Below are positions 1 to 7,663 of a DNA stretch of 53,191 nt, piece after piece. Numbering within the stretch: position 1 is the stretch's first letter; each line of letters opens with the position of its first letter. The stretch is from NCBI GenBank assembly GCA_943913645.1, contig CALTYZ010000017.1, positions 1 to 53,191 on the forward strand, given 5' to 3'. A program made the position numbers and the translations under genes. Source of the stretch: an uncultured Corynebacterium sp. GTDB taxonomy: Bacteria; Actinomycetota; Actinomycetes; Mycobacteriales; Mycobacteriaceae. The notes under the pieces were generated by a model, which saw only the letters and a program-made list of their open reading frames with translations, was not told where the DNA came from and ran no database searches.

Positions 1-54
1 TTAATAGGACACTAGCACCTCAAGCTAGCGCGTCTGCCATTCCGCCACCCGGGC
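1..54 (-). tRNA. tRNA-Leu (GAG), 5' part, runs off the window edge
   Basis: On the minus strand the gene starts GCCCGGGTGGCGGAATGG at position 54, the usual 5' end of a bacterial tRNA-Leu with its D-arm. The anticodon stem CTAGC, loop TTGAGGT and stem GCTAG give anticodon GAG. The variable arm begins (GTCCTATTAA) and is cut by position 1, so the T-arm and acceptor 3' strand lie outside the window. Confidence 0.9.
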
Positions 55-91
55 CGGGTGTATTTCAGCCTTCCGGCTGGGCACCGCTAAA

Positions 92-121
92 ACTATAGGA
101 CGGCGCCTGGTGAAGCGACAA
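92..121 (-). promoter_or_regulatory. Promoter of tRNA-Leu
   Basis: Minus-strand TTGTCG (116-121) and TATAGT (92-97) are separated by 18 bp, a good vegetative -35/-10 pair. Transcription should start near 85, giving a leader of about 30 nt before the tRNA. That leader contains a small hairpin, CAGCC-TTCC-GGCTG (66-79). Inferred from sequence only. Confidence 0.6.
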
Positions 122-130
122 ATCGCCAGC

Positions 131-143
131 GTAAGGCTCTTAC
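131..143. repeat. Short inverted repeat upstream of the PEBP-family gene
   Basis: GTAAG-GCT-CTTAC is a perfect dyad with 5-bp arms, 53 bp before the start codon at 196. It could be an operator, but no regulator is suggested by context and such short dyads also arise by chance. Confidence 0.3.
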
Positions 144-195
144 CCTGCGCGGTTATGCGGCGCATCGATCGCCCGTATCCGGTACAAAGGAGACC

Positions 196-738
196 ATGAG
201 TGCTTCCTATATCTCCGATCGATTCCCTGGTCCAGACCCATATGCACCACTGCAGGACGTACCATCCTTCCCGTTGGTCTCTCACGATTTGACTGATGGT
301 GCCGAGCTGACCGCCTCGCTGACGGGGAATGCGGCCACAAGCCCGCACTTGGCCTGGTCTGACGTGCCTGCAGGCACAAAGTCGTTTGCGGTGACCTGCT
401 TCGATCCCGATGCGCCCACGGCTTCAGGCTTCTGGCACTGGGCGGCGTTTAACATCCCGGCCCGCGTGAGAGAGCTACCCACTGGGGCCGGGTCCGAAGA
501 CGGCTTAGGGGTGGGTGCCGTCGTACTCGCAGGAGATTCTGGTGTCCAGGGATACTATGGGGCGAACCCGCCCGCAGGCCACGGGCCGCACCGCTACCTG
601 TTTGCTATCCACGCTGTTGATACGGAGTTTTCTGCTGACGAGATTGCAAACCCAACTCAGCTTGGTTTCAACCTGTACTTTCACACGTTGGGTCGCGCGA
701 TTCTTTGGGGCTGGTACGAAAACACTACAAGCGGCTAG
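196..738 (+). CDS. YbhB/YbcL family PEBP-like protein
   Basis: A 180-residue protein of the phosphatidylethanolamine-binding protein / Raf-kinase-inhibitor-like family (YbhB/YbcL). It carries the family signature DPDAP near residue 72 followed by FWHWAAFNIP, and the GPHRY ligand-pocket motif near residue 133. There is no signal peptide, so it is probably cytoplasmic. Bacterial members bind small anionic ligands but their physiological role is unclear. The ATG is preceded by AAAGGAG at a normal distance, which fixes the start. The gene stands alone between the divergent tRNA-Leu and a small membrane-protein gene 14 bp downstream. Confidence 0.85.
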   Translation: MSASYISDRFPGPDPYAPLQDVPSFPLVSHDLTDGAELTASLTGNAATSPHLAWSDVPAGTKSFAVTCFDPDAPTASGFWHWAAFNIPARVRELPTGAGSEDGLGVGAVVLAGDSGVQGYYGANPPAGHGPHRYLFAIHAVDTEFSADEIANPTQLGFNLYFHTLGRAILWGWYENTTSG

Positions 739-739
739 G

Positions 740-745
740 TACGAT
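740..745 (+). promoter_or_regulatory. -10 element of the 753 gene (leaderless type)
   Basis: TACGAT ends 7 nt before the ATG at 753, so the transcript would begin at or next to the start codon. No Shine-Dalgarno sequence is seen. Confidence 0.45.
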
Positions 746-752
746 CCGAGCA

Positions 753-1100
753 ATGGCTCCCATTGAACTGCGCGCTGGCGGAGCGTTCATCGCTCTCGCC
801 GTGGTGCTCGTGTTATTTGCCTTCGTTGCGTTCTTAAAGGGCGAGCACACCTTTGCAATCACCCTTCAGTTCGTGCTCACGGCGTGCGCGGCGATCATCT
901 TCGGAGCGTTTGCAACCACCGACAAAACGCAGGCCGGAAGCAAAAGCCAAGTTATCGCGCTCGCGTCAGCCGTAGTGTTGCTCGTCGTTGGTGTCGTGGT
1001 GCCGGCCACGACACTGACATATGTTCCAACCTATTGGGTCGGATTGTGGGGAATTGGCGCGCTGCTGTGTGCGCTTACGCTGCGCCGTCTTTCCATGTGA
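753..1100 (+). CDS. Small integral membrane protein, unknown function
   Basis: A 115-residue hydrophobic protein with three to four predicted membrane segments (roughly residues 8-27, 36-52, 66-85 and 92-108) separated by a short polar KTQAGSKSQ loop. I do not recognise a catalytic motif. It resembles small conserved actinobacterial membrane proteins of unknown function. The ATG at 753 is preferred over an in-frame upstream start at 705, because 705 lies inside the preceding gene and 753 has a -10 hexamer 7 nt upstream. The last 26 bp overlap the 3' end of convergent pyrD. Confidence 0.65.
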   Translation: MAPIELRAGGAFIALAVVLVLFAFVAFLKGEHTFAITLQFVLTACAAIIFGAFATTDKTQAGSKSQVIALASAVVLLVVGVVVPATTLTYVPTYWVGLWGIGALLCALTLRRLSM

Positions 1101-2163
1101 GGCCGCTGCCGACGGCTTCAGACATATGCTGCAGCCCATGAGCTTTCAGCTGTGCGCAAATCCCGGCGTGCACCTTCCGGATCCACCCAGGACCACCGTA
1201 AATAAACGGCGTGTAGCCCTGTAACAGGCTGGCCCCGGCGGCGATCCGATCCCATGCTTGCGTCGGCGTCATAATGCCGCCCACGCTGACCAATACCAGC
1301 CGGTCGCCGACATGGGCATGAAGGAGTTTCAGCACCTCGAGGGACCGATTGTGCAGCGGAGCGCCAGAAATTCCGCCGGCGCCGAGTGCTGCCACGTCTG
1401 CGGGTGGGGTGGTAAGACCCTGGCGTGAAATCGTGGTGTTGGTTGCGACCACCCCAGCGAGGCCGAGTTCGACAGCGAGGTCAGCGACTGCTAGTACGTC
1501 GTCATCAAGAAGGTCCGGGGCAATCTTGACCAGGACGGGAGTGCTTGTGGCACGAGTAACTTCCGTCAGGATCGGCCGGAGCTCCTCAACTGCTTGCAGG
1601 TCACGTAAACCTGGTGTGTTCGGGGATGAGACGTTGACCACCAGATAGTCAGCGAGCGGGCCAAGCAGCGTCGCACCTGCACGGTAATCGGCTACAGGGT
1701 CGGTTTGAGTTTTGTTTTTCCCAATATTGATCCCGATGATGTCGCGTGTTTTTCTTTTCGTTTTCAGGTTCTTCGCGACGGTGAGCGCACCAGCATTATT
1801 AAAACCCATACGGTTCAAAATTGCGTGATCGTCCGGGAGGCGAAACAAGCGGGGAGCAAGGTTACCAGGCTGGGGGCGCGGGGTGACCGTGCCTAACTCC
1901 GCATACCCGAATCCGACTGCGCCCCAGGCGTCGACTGCAGCAGCGTTCTTATCAAACCCGGCGGCAAGACCGAGCGGAGCTGGAAACCGAACACCGAACA
2001 GTTCCTGCTCGAGGCAGTGATCATGCACTCGCACGACGCGCTCTATTGCACGGTTGGCGGCGGTGGCTGAACTGAGCGCGCGCACGCCGCCGCTGACGAT
2101 GGCGTGGATGCGCTCCGGTGGGAGCAGAAACATTGCCTTCAACGCCGCGTCATACAGCGTCAT
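1075..2163 (-). CDS. pyrD: Dihydroorotate dehydrogenase (quinone), class 2
   Basis: Oxidises dihydroorotate to orotate in pyrimidine synthesis, passing electrons from FMN to membrane quinone. The 362-residue length and N-terminal amphipathic stretch (MTLYDAALKAMFLLPPERIH) are those of class 2, membrane-associated PyrD. LGLAAGFDKNA, FGYAELGTVTPRPQ, NRMGFNN and NVSSPNTPGL (with the class 2 catalytic Ser) are all visible, as is the C-terminal phosphate-binding VSVGGIM...A.LLQGYTPFIYGGP. Its ATG follows directly on the stop of the upstream lipoprotein gene (TAAATG), suggesting translational coupling. Confidence 0.97.
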   Translation of the reverse strand: MTLYDAALKAMFLLPPERIHAIVSGGVRALSSATAANRAIERVVRVHDHCLEQELFGVRFPAPLGLAAGFDKNAAAVDAWGAVGFGYAELGTVTPRPQPGNLAPRLFRLPDDHAILNRMGFNNAGALTVAKNLKTKRKTRDIIGINIGKNKTQTDPVADYRAGATLLGPLADYLVVNVSSPNTPGLRDLQAVEELRPILTEVTRATSTPVLVKIAPDLLDDDVLAVADLAVELGLAGVVATNTTISRQGLTTPPADVAALGAGGISGAPLHNRSLEVLKLLHAHVGDRLVLVSVGGIMTPTQAWDRIAAGASLLQGYTPFIYGGPGWIRKVHAGICAQLKAHGLQHMSEAVGSGLTWKDGAA

Positions 2164-3201
2164 TTACGCCTCCTGTGGCAGTTCGCGGAGCGCTTTATCG
2201 GTTGGGGAAACGACCTGGAGGCCATCTCCAGACGCTGATGCGATCAGCACTGTGCCGTCATCAAGCACCACCATGCTTTGCGGGTCAGCGACAGTGTGCA
2301 TGCTCGCGCGCTCAAGCGGCACTCCCCGCGAGATGTCGTAGCCGGTGGCCACGTTGCCCGCAGTGGATGATACCCATGCGAGCCGGTCTGTGCTGTCCCA
2401 GGCAACGTCCCACGGACTTTGAGGCACCGGCGCCATTTGATGCAAACGGATGATGTTGTCGGTGGTGTAGACCAAAAGCTGACTGCCTGTGGCGTCCGCT
2501 GCGAGCACCAGACCGTCTTCGCCAGCGGCTACTTTGCCAACACCCAGCCCAACCCTGAGGGTTCCGCCTTGGCGGCCTGCTGCCCAGTCAAGATCTTGGA
2601 TAGTGGTGTCAAAGCTGTTGGTACGCACAACGGTATCGCGCCGACCCGCTACTGGCACCGCCTGGATCTGGTCGGTCTCGCGGGCAACTGCAATCTCATC
2701 TGCGAGTTCACCATCCCTGTAGAGCCACACGGTGCGCGCTGCGTCGCTTCCGGCGAGCACTTCGCCGGTGGTGGTGCGTGTCGCGGCAGTAACAGCATGG
2801 TTGGTTGCAATGGTTTCTTCACCGTCGGCGCGCAATACTCGGATTTGTTCCCCGCACCCGACGACGAAGCTGCCCGCATTGGCTGATATCTCACCACAGT
2901 TGTCGTCGAGTTGGTATGTTGTCGCGGTTCCGTCCGTGACTTGATCGAGTGAGCCGATTGTGACTGCGGCGTCGGTGCGCACGGCGATGAGCCCATGGGT
3001 TTCATCAAGATCATGCACCGGGTCGTAGTCGTAGACCCGGCCGGCTGGTGCTGCAGATCTCGGGGCGGAAGCAGGGGAGGCGTCGCCCATATCGACCGCG
3101 AGCTCGTTGCCGATTTCTGTCGGGCTGTTGCTGCACGCCCCAACCAACGCAGCGGCCACGAGCGCCACGGTGGATACAACGATAGCGCGGGGATGATTCA
3201 C
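2164..3201 (-). CDS. Putative lipoprotein with a beta-propeller-like repeat pattern
   Basis: A 345-residue protein starting at GTG. It has a signal peptide (residues about 5-22, VVSTVALVAAALVGAC) with lipobox LVGAC, so Cys23 should be lipidated and the protein anchored outside the membrane. The mature part is rich in short beta-strand-like blocks such as DGLVLAADATGSQLLVY and DDGTVLIASASGDGLQVV, as in WD40/NHL/YncE-like propellers. No enzymatic motif is visible. It is directly followed by pyrD, with which it probably forms an operon; a functional link is not evident. A -10 hexamer sits 8 nt before the GTG. Confidence 0.8.
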   Translation of the reverse strand: MNHPRAIVVSTVALVAAALVGACSNSPTEIGNELAVDMGDASPASAPRSAAPAGRVYDYDPVHDLDETHGLIAVRTDAAVTIGSLDQVTDGTATTYQLDDNCGEISANAGSFVVGCGEQIRVLRADGEETIATNHAVTAATRTTTGEVLAGSDAARTVWLYRDGELADEIAVARETDQIQAVPVAGRRDTVVRTNSFDTTIQDLDWAAGRQGGTLRVGLGVGKVAAGEDGLVLAADATGSQLLVYTTDNIIRLHQMAPVPQSPWDVAWDSTDRLAWVSSTAGNVATGYDISRGVPLERASMHTVADPQSMVVLDDGTVLIASASGDGLQVVSPTDKALRELPQEA

Positions 3202-3209
3202 AGTTCTTT

Positions 3210-3215
3210 AGACTA
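3210..3215 (-). promoter_or_regulatory. -10 element of the lipoprotein-pyrD operon
   Basis: Minus-strand TAGTCT ends 8 nt before the GTG at 3201, compatible with a leaderless or near-leaderless transcript. AAAGAAC between them is at best a weak ribosome binding site. Confidence 0.45.
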
Positions 3216-3277
3216 GCAATCGTTCTCGGTTCTGCCGGAACCGTTCCAAACTCGGGTGCAGCCCCGGTCCGTCGGAG

Positions 3278-3283
3278 TAGTGT
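3278..3283 (+). promoter_or_regulatory. -10 element of uppP
   Basis: TAGTGT ends 8 nt before the ATG at 3292. This supports that start over one at 3256. Confidence 0.35.
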
Positions 3284-3291
3284 TTCAACCC

Positions 3292-4143
3292 ATGACTGAA
3301 GCAGTTTCCGAATCAATGACCTGGCTGCAGGTGCTTGTTCTTTCAGTGGTGCAGGGACTGACGGAGTTTCTCCCGGTATCATCCTCAGGTCACCTGCGGA
3401 TCGTCTCTGAACTGTTCTGGGGCAGGGATGCTGGCGCGAGCTTTACCGCCGTGATCCAGCTGGGCACTGAGTTGGCGGTTCTGGTTTTCTTTGCCAAAGA
3501 TATCTGGCGCATCTTGACGGCGTGGTTTGCGGGTCTGTTTGACCCAGCAAAACGTGGGTTTGATTACCGAATGGGGTGGATGGTCCTTGTCGGCACGATC
3601 CCCGTTGGATTAGCTGGCCTGTTGCTCAAAGACCTGATCCGCGAGAGCTTCCGTAACTTGTGGATTACTGCCACGGTGCTCATCGTGTTTTCGTTTGTGT
3701 TCATTCTCGCGGAGCGGATGGGCCGCAAAACGCGCGGGTTCGAGGAGCTGACAATGAAAGACGCGATCGTCATGGGGTTGTGGCAATGCTTGGCGCTTAT
3801 CCCTGGGGTTTCGCGTTCGGGCGGCACTATCTCAGGTGGCCTGTTTCGCAACCTCGACCGTGAAGTAGCAACGCGTTTTTCGTTTTTGTTGGCCATCCCC
3901 GCAGTGCTTGCTTCCGGCTTGTTTTCGCTGCCTGATGCGTTCGATCCGCAGGCAGGCCAGGCAGCATCCGGCATGCAGTTGTTGGTTGGTTCCGGTATCG
4001 CGTTCGCACTTGGCTACGTCTCAATCGCCTGGTTACTCAAGTTTGTCTCGCACCACTCCTTTGCGTGGTTTGCTGCCTATCGGATCCCGCTGGGCGTCAT
4101 CATCATGATTTTGCTGGCCACCGGAGTCATGCAGCCGTACTAG
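3292..4143 (+). CDS. uppP: Undecaprenyl-diphosphatase (UppP/BacA)
   Basis: An integral membrane enzyme that dephosphorylates undecaprenyl pyrophosphate, recycling the carrier for peptidoglycan and arabinogalactan synthesis; high dosage is associated with bacitracin resistance. The 283-residue polytopic protein has both family motifs: QGLTEFLPVSSSGHL near residue 20, and PGVSRSGGTISGG near residue 165. It closely resembles the corynebacterial protein throughout (for example SELFWGRDAGASFTAVIQLG). The ATG at 3292 was chosen because the upstream in-frame codon at 3256 adds a non-conserved stretch. It is followed by mshC after 13 bp. Confidence 0.96.
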   Translation: MTEAVSESMTWLQVLVLSVVQGLTEFLPVSSSGHLRIVSELFWGRDAGASFTAVIQLGTELAVLVFFAKDIWRILTAWFAGLFDPAKRGFDYRMGWMVLVGTIPVGLAGLLLKDLIRESFRNLWITATVLIVFSFVFILAERMGRKTRGFEELTMKDAIVMGLWQCLALIPGVSRSGGTISGGLFRNLDREVATRFSFLLAIPAVLASGLFSLPDAFDPQAGQAASGMQLLVGSGIAFALGYVSIAWLLKFVSHHSFAWFAAYRIPLGVIIMILLATGVMQPY

Positions 4144-4149
4144 TAGGCT
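4144..4149 (+). promoter_or_regulatory. -10 element of mshC (leaderless type)
   Basis: TAGGCT ends 7 nt before the ATG at 4157. The same hexamer and spacing recur at 11689 before the aminopeptidase gene. Confidence 0.5.
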
Positions 4150-4156
4150 TGCTGCC

Positions 4157-5371
4157 ATGCATTCATGGCGCGTTCCACAGGTTGCCGCAGTTGGCGGCGC
4201 ACCTGTCCCACTCCAGTTGTTCGATACCGCAGATCAGAGCATCAAGCTTGTTGACGTCTCGGGCGGCGCCAACGGTGAAGTCGGCATGTACGTCTGCGGG
4301 ATCACTCCCTACGATTCGACCCACTTGGGGCACGCAGCGACATACCTGGCTTTCGACCTGATCTACCGCCAGCTGCTCGCGAACGGTCACAGCGTTCACT
4401 ACGTGCAAAACATCACTGACGTTGATGATCCGCTCTTTGAGCGAGCACAGTGCGATGGGGTGGACTGGCAAGAGCTTGGGGAGAGTCAGATCGACTTATT
4501 CCGCAGCGATATGGAGACTCTTCGCGTTCTGCCACCGCGGGACTACATCGGTGCAATGGAATCGATCGACGAAGTCATATCGATGGTCCAAATGCTGTTA
4601 GATAACGGCGCCGCGTACCACCTTGATCACGGTGACATCTACGCACCGATCGATGCGACGGCGCAGTTTGGCTACGAATCAAACCTTGACCGCGCGACAA
4701 TGGAAAAATTTTTCGCGCAGCGCGGTGGGGATCCGGAACGAGAGGGAAAACGCGATCCGCTCGACGCACTGCTGTGGCGGGGCCACCGCCCAGGAGAACC
4801 GGCGTGGGACTCGCCGTTCGGTCCGGGAAGGCCGGGCTGGCATATCGAATGTTCGGCGATAGCGACAAACCGCCTTGGTTCTTCGTTCGCGATTCAAGGC
4901 GGCGGCTCAGATCTCGCATTTCCGCATCACGAATTTTCAGCTGCGCACGCGGAGGCCGCTTACCACACCGACCGCATGGCGCGACACTATGTGCACGCCG
5001 GCATGATCGCACTTGACGGTGTCAAGATGTCAAAATCCCTTGGCAATCTCGTTTTCGTGCACAAGCTCACCGAGGAAGGACACGATCCGAGTGCGATCCG
5101 ACTCGCGGTTTTCGCCGGGCACTACAGGCAGGATCGTGATTTCTCTTCCTCTTTGCTCACCGCTGCCGGCCAACGCCTCGACCGTTGGCGCGAGCGCCTG
5201 GCACAGGACGCGGATGAAAGCCGGGTGCATGAGAGCGTCGCCAAGCTGAAAGAAGCGCTCGCCCTCGATTTAGACACCCCGTCCGCACTCGAAGTAATCG
5301 ATCAGGCCCCGGGGGACCACGATGGTGTACTCACGGCCGCAATTGACAGCCTCCTCGGAGTGCAATTGTGA
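4157..5371 (+). CDS. mshC: Mycothiol ligase: cysteine--GlcN-Ins ligase
   Basis: Catalyses ATP-dependent ligation of cysteine to the amino group of GlcN-inositol, the third step of mycothiol synthesis. Mycothiol is the main low-molecular-weight thiol of actinobacteria. The 404-residue protein is a class I cysteinyl-tRNA-synthetase homologue. The N-terminal MHSW, the zinc-ligand Cys in MYVCGITPYDSTHLGHA with its HLGH signature, and the KMSKSLGN (KMSKS) loop near residue 290 are visible. The GPGRPGWHIECSAIA block holds another zinc ligand. It lacks the C-terminal anticodon-binding part of true CysRS, which with the context separates MshC from CysS. Its presence independently points to an actinobacterium. 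Confidence 0.96.
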   Translation: MHSWRVPQVAAVGGAPVPLQLFDTADQSIKLVDVSGGANGEVGMYVCGITPYDSTHLGHAATYLAFDLIYRQLLANGHSVHYVQNITDVDDPLFERAQCDGVDWQELGESQIDLFRSDMETLRVLPPRDYIGAMESIDEVISMVQMLLDNGAAYHLDHGDIYAPIDATAQFGYESNLDRATMEKFFAQRGGDPEREGKRDPLDALLWRGHRPGEPAWDSPFGPGRPGWHIECSAIATNRLGSSFAIQGGGSDLAFPHHEFSAAHAEAAYHTDRMARHYVHAGMIALDGVKMSKSLGNLVFVHKLTEEGHDPSAIRLAVFAGHYRQDRDFSSSLLTAAGQRLDRWRERLAQDADESRVHESVAKLKEALALDLDTPSALEVIDQAPGDHDGVLTAAIDSLLGVQL

Positions 5372-5395
5372 GCTGACTCGGCAAAGATAGGTGGC

Positions 5396-5791
5396 ATGAC
5401 AACTCCCGGGACATCCATCCGCGCGCAATTTCAGCCCGATGTTGAGGAGTTCATCAGCGACATGCGCATGTTCGCCACTGGCTCATACCTCAATGATGAG
5501 GATAAGGAGTTGTGGGACGAACCCTTTGACCCTGCAGTGCTACCTGAATTGAAGTCAATACTTGAAACGTTCCTTGACGCACTCGATCTGCTCGGGGACG
5601 ACCCCGACGGTCCTCAGCTGGTGTCGGTGGTTCGCCCGCTCTACGCCAACTTGGAGGATGTCAACCACCAGCACGCCGATGCCGTCCTAGAACCTGAAGA
5701 GAAAAGCGAGATTATGGCCCTGGTATTTCGAGCTGCCGCGGCAAGCGGGGCAACCGACGAAGCACTACAGGAGCTACCAGAGTTTGAGTAA
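5396..5791 (+). CDS. Small acidic conserved protein, unknown function
   Basis: A 131-residue, strongly acidic and mainly helical protein (many Asp/Glu, with FDPAVLPELKSILETFLDALDLLGDDPDGP in the middle). It has no signal peptide, membrane segment or recognisable catalytic motif. It lies 24 bp after mshC, and its last codons overlap the TTG start of the HAD phosphatase gene by 8 bp, so the two are probably translated together. I do not recognise a family and give no function. Confidence 0.6.
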   Translation: MTTPGTSIRAQFQPDVEEFISDMRMFATGSYLNDEDKELWDEPFDPAVLPELKSILETFLDALDLLGDDPDGPQLVSVVRPLYANLEDVNHQHADAVLEPEEKSEIMALVFRAAAASGATDEALQELPEFE

Positions 5792-6455
5792 GTCCCAGCC
5801 AGCCGCCATCTTCTGGGATATGGACGGCACATTGATTGACACCGAGCCACTGTGGGGCCAGGCAACCTACGAGCTCTCCGAACTCCTCGGGCGCAAGCTC
5901 AGTCCAGAGAAGCGAGCTGCCACCATTGGCGGCAGCTTTGCGGCGACTCTCAACATCGTCGCAGACTGGGCTGGCTACGAACTCCAAGACGGAGACGAGA
6001 CGAAATACCACTCGTGGATGACCTCACGAATGGCGTCGCTGCTCGAAGACGGCGTTGTGCTCAATCCAGGAATCCAAGGCGTGCTTGCATCACTCGCGGG
6101 GCGTGGAACACCGATGGTTGTTACAACCAACACAGAGCGGGTCCTGGCGAATCGGTGCATCGCAGCAATTGGACGGCAGTACTTTGTTGACACGATCACC
6201 GGCGACGAGGTCGAAAACCCAAAACCGGCACCGGACATGTACCTCGAGGCGGCGCAGCGGGTCAACGCTGACCCGCAGACCTGCCTCGTGTTCGAGGATT
6301 CCCGCAACGGCATGCGCGCCGCAGCGGCAGCCGGTTGTGTCGTACTTGGCCTTGCCGACGACGTCCCCAATGGAGTACACAGCTTCGACCCCCAATCATT
6401 CATTGGGGCCAGTGCGCTCGACGTGGACCGCTGGTTTGCCGAGGCAGTGAGCTAA
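5784..6455 (+). CDS. HAD superfamily (subfamily IA) phosphatase
   Basis: A 223-residue haloacid-dehalogenase-type hydrolase related to beta-phosphoglucomutase and phosphoglycolate phosphatase-like enzymes. Motif I is WDMDGTLIDTEP near residue 11 (nucleophile Asp and acid/base Asp). Motif II is the Thr in VVTTNT near residue 115. Motif III/IV is KPAPDMY followed by VFEDSRNGMRAA. A helical cap lies between motifs I and II. The substrate cannot be read from sequence. Translation probably starts at TTG 5784, inside the upstream gene; no good ATG is available before motif I. The hisE gene starts 10 bp downstream, but a role in histidine synthesis is not established. Confidence 0.88.
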   Translation: MSKSQPAAIFWDMDGTLIDTEPLWGQATYELSELLGRKLSPEKRAATIGGSFAATLNIVADWAGYELQDGDETKYHSWMTSRMASLLEDGVVLNPGIQGVLASLAGRGTPMVVTTNTERVLANRCIAAIGRQYFVDTITGDEVENPKPAPDMYLEAAQRVNADPQTCLVFEDSRNGMRAAAAAGCVVLGLADDVPNGVHSFDPQSFIGASALDVDRWFAEAVS

Positions 6456-6458
6456 GCT
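6453..6458 (+). promoter_or_regulatory. -10 element of hisE (leaderless type)
   Basis: TAAGCT ends 7 nt before the GTG at 6466. It overlaps the stop codon of the preceding HAD gene. Confidence 0.45.
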
Positions 6459-6465
6459 TTGCAAC

Positions 6466-6729
6466 GTGAAAAACTTCGATGAGCTGTTTACCGAACTGAC
6501 TTCGAAAGCTGCCGAACGCCCTGCCGATTCCGCAACCGTTGAGGCGCTTGACCACGGGGCCCATTTCATCGGAAAGAAAATCATCGAGGAAGCCGGCGAG
6601 GTGTGGATCGCGGCCGAATACCAGTCAGACGCAGAACTTGCGGAAGAAATCAGTCAACTTATCTACTGGGCCCAAGTCATGATGATCAAACGTGGTATCC
6701 GCCCGGAAGATATTTACACGTACCTGTAA
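6466..6729 (+). CDS. hisE: Phosphoribosyl-ATP pyrophosphatase
   Basis: Hydrolyses phosphoribosyl-ATP to phosphoribosyl-AMP, the second step of histidine synthesis. The 87-residue all-alpha protein has the MazG-like metal-binding pattern: the KKIIEEAGEVWIA helix near residue 37 followed by ELAEEISQLIYWAQVMMIKRG. The length is normal for a stand-alone HisE. The start is GTG. It precedes hisG by 32 bp, the usual actinobacterial hisE-hisG pair. Confidence 0.96.
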   Translation: MKNFDELFTELTSKAAERPADSATVEALDHGAHFIGKKIIEEAGEVWIAAEYQSDAELAEEISQLIYWAQVMMIKRGIRPEDIYTYL

Positions 6730-6761
6730 CTTTGCGAAGCCAGGCTGAGGAGAGAAATGAC

Positions 6762-7610
6762 ATGATCAAGATCGCCGTTCCCAACAAAGGCGCCCTCTCC
6801 GAGCAATCGCTGACCGTGCTGAAAGAAGCAGGCTACAAAGGTCGCGGCATGACAAAGGCGCTGAACGTGCTCGACGCGGACAACGCAGTAGAGTTTTTCT
6901 TCCTGCGCCCGAAAGACATCGCGATCTATGTTGCACAAGGTCACCTTGACCTCGGAATCACCGGGCGTGATCTGGCCGCCGATTCGCAAGCACAGGTAGA
7001 AGAAGTGCTCGACCTTGGCTTCGGCGCGTCTACTTTTCGCTTCGCCGCGCCGCAGGGCCAGCGCTGGACTGTTGAAGCCCTCGCAGGCAAAACGATCGCC
7101 ACCTCCTACCCACACCTAGTCACCGACTATCTCGCGCAGAAGAAGGTAGAGCCTGCGGCGGTCATCCGCCTTGACGGTGCGGTAGAGATCTCCATCAAAC
7201 TCGGAGTAGCAGACGTCATTGCAGACGTCGTTTCCACCGGGGCAACACTACGACAAGAAGGTCTAGAACCCTTTGGCGAACCAATCCTTCGCAGTACCGC
7301 GGTAGTAGTCAAGCGTGCTGGTGTACCACTGCACGAGGAGCATTTCCGGCTGCTCAAGCGAATCAGCGGGATTCTAACCGCGCATAACTATCTCATGATT
7401 GATTACAACGTTGCGCGCAAAGATCTTGACCGCGCCGTCGCCCTTACCCCGGGTATCACCGGGCCGACTGTTTCGCCCCTGTCGCAGGATAACTGGGTAG
7501 CAGTGCGAGCCATGGTGGAGAAAGCTCGAGCCAACCACGTCATGGATGAGCTCGCCGCCGTCGGCGCAGAAGGAATTTTGGGCACTGAGCTGCGCATAGC
7601 TCGTCTCTAA
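6762..7610 (+). CDS. hisG: ATP phosphoribosyltransferase, long form
   Basis: Catalyses the committed first step of histidine synthesis (ATP + PRPP to phosphoribosyl-ATP) and is the usual target of histidine feedback. The 282-residue length marks the long form, with a C-terminal ACT-like regulatory domain (about residues 205-282, ending VGAEGILGTELRIARL). N-terminal IAVPNKGALSE, DLGITGRDL and the PRPP-binding DVVSTGATLRQEGL are present. The ATG at 6762 has a good ribosome binding site (GAGGAGAG) upstream. An upstream in-frame extension from 6603 overlaps hisE and is not believed. Confidence 0.97.
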   Translation: MIKIAVPNKGALSEQSLTVLKEAGYKGRGMTKALNVLDADNAVEFFFLRPKDIAIYVAQGHLDLGITGRDLAADSQAQVEEVLDLGFGASTFRFAAPQGQRWTVEALAGKTIATSYPHLVTDYLAQKKVEPAAVIRLDGAVEISIKLGVADVIADVVSTGATLRQEGLEPFGEPILRSTAVVVKRAGVPLHEEHFRLLKRISGILTAHNYLMIDYNVARKDLDRAVALTPGITGPTVSPLSQDNWVAVRAMVEKARANHVMDELAAVGAEGILGTELRIARL

Positions 7611-7650
7611 CCCACCATTGCGAGCACGGTTGTCAGCTGTTGCTGCTGCG

Positions 7651-7656
7651 TATAGT
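7651..7656 (+). promoter_or_regulatory. -10 element of aspA (leaderless type)
   Basis: TATAGT, close to the consensus TATAAT, ends 7 nt before the ATG at 7664. It supports that start over TTG at 7640. Confidence 0.55.
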
Positions 7657-7663
7657 GACAAGT

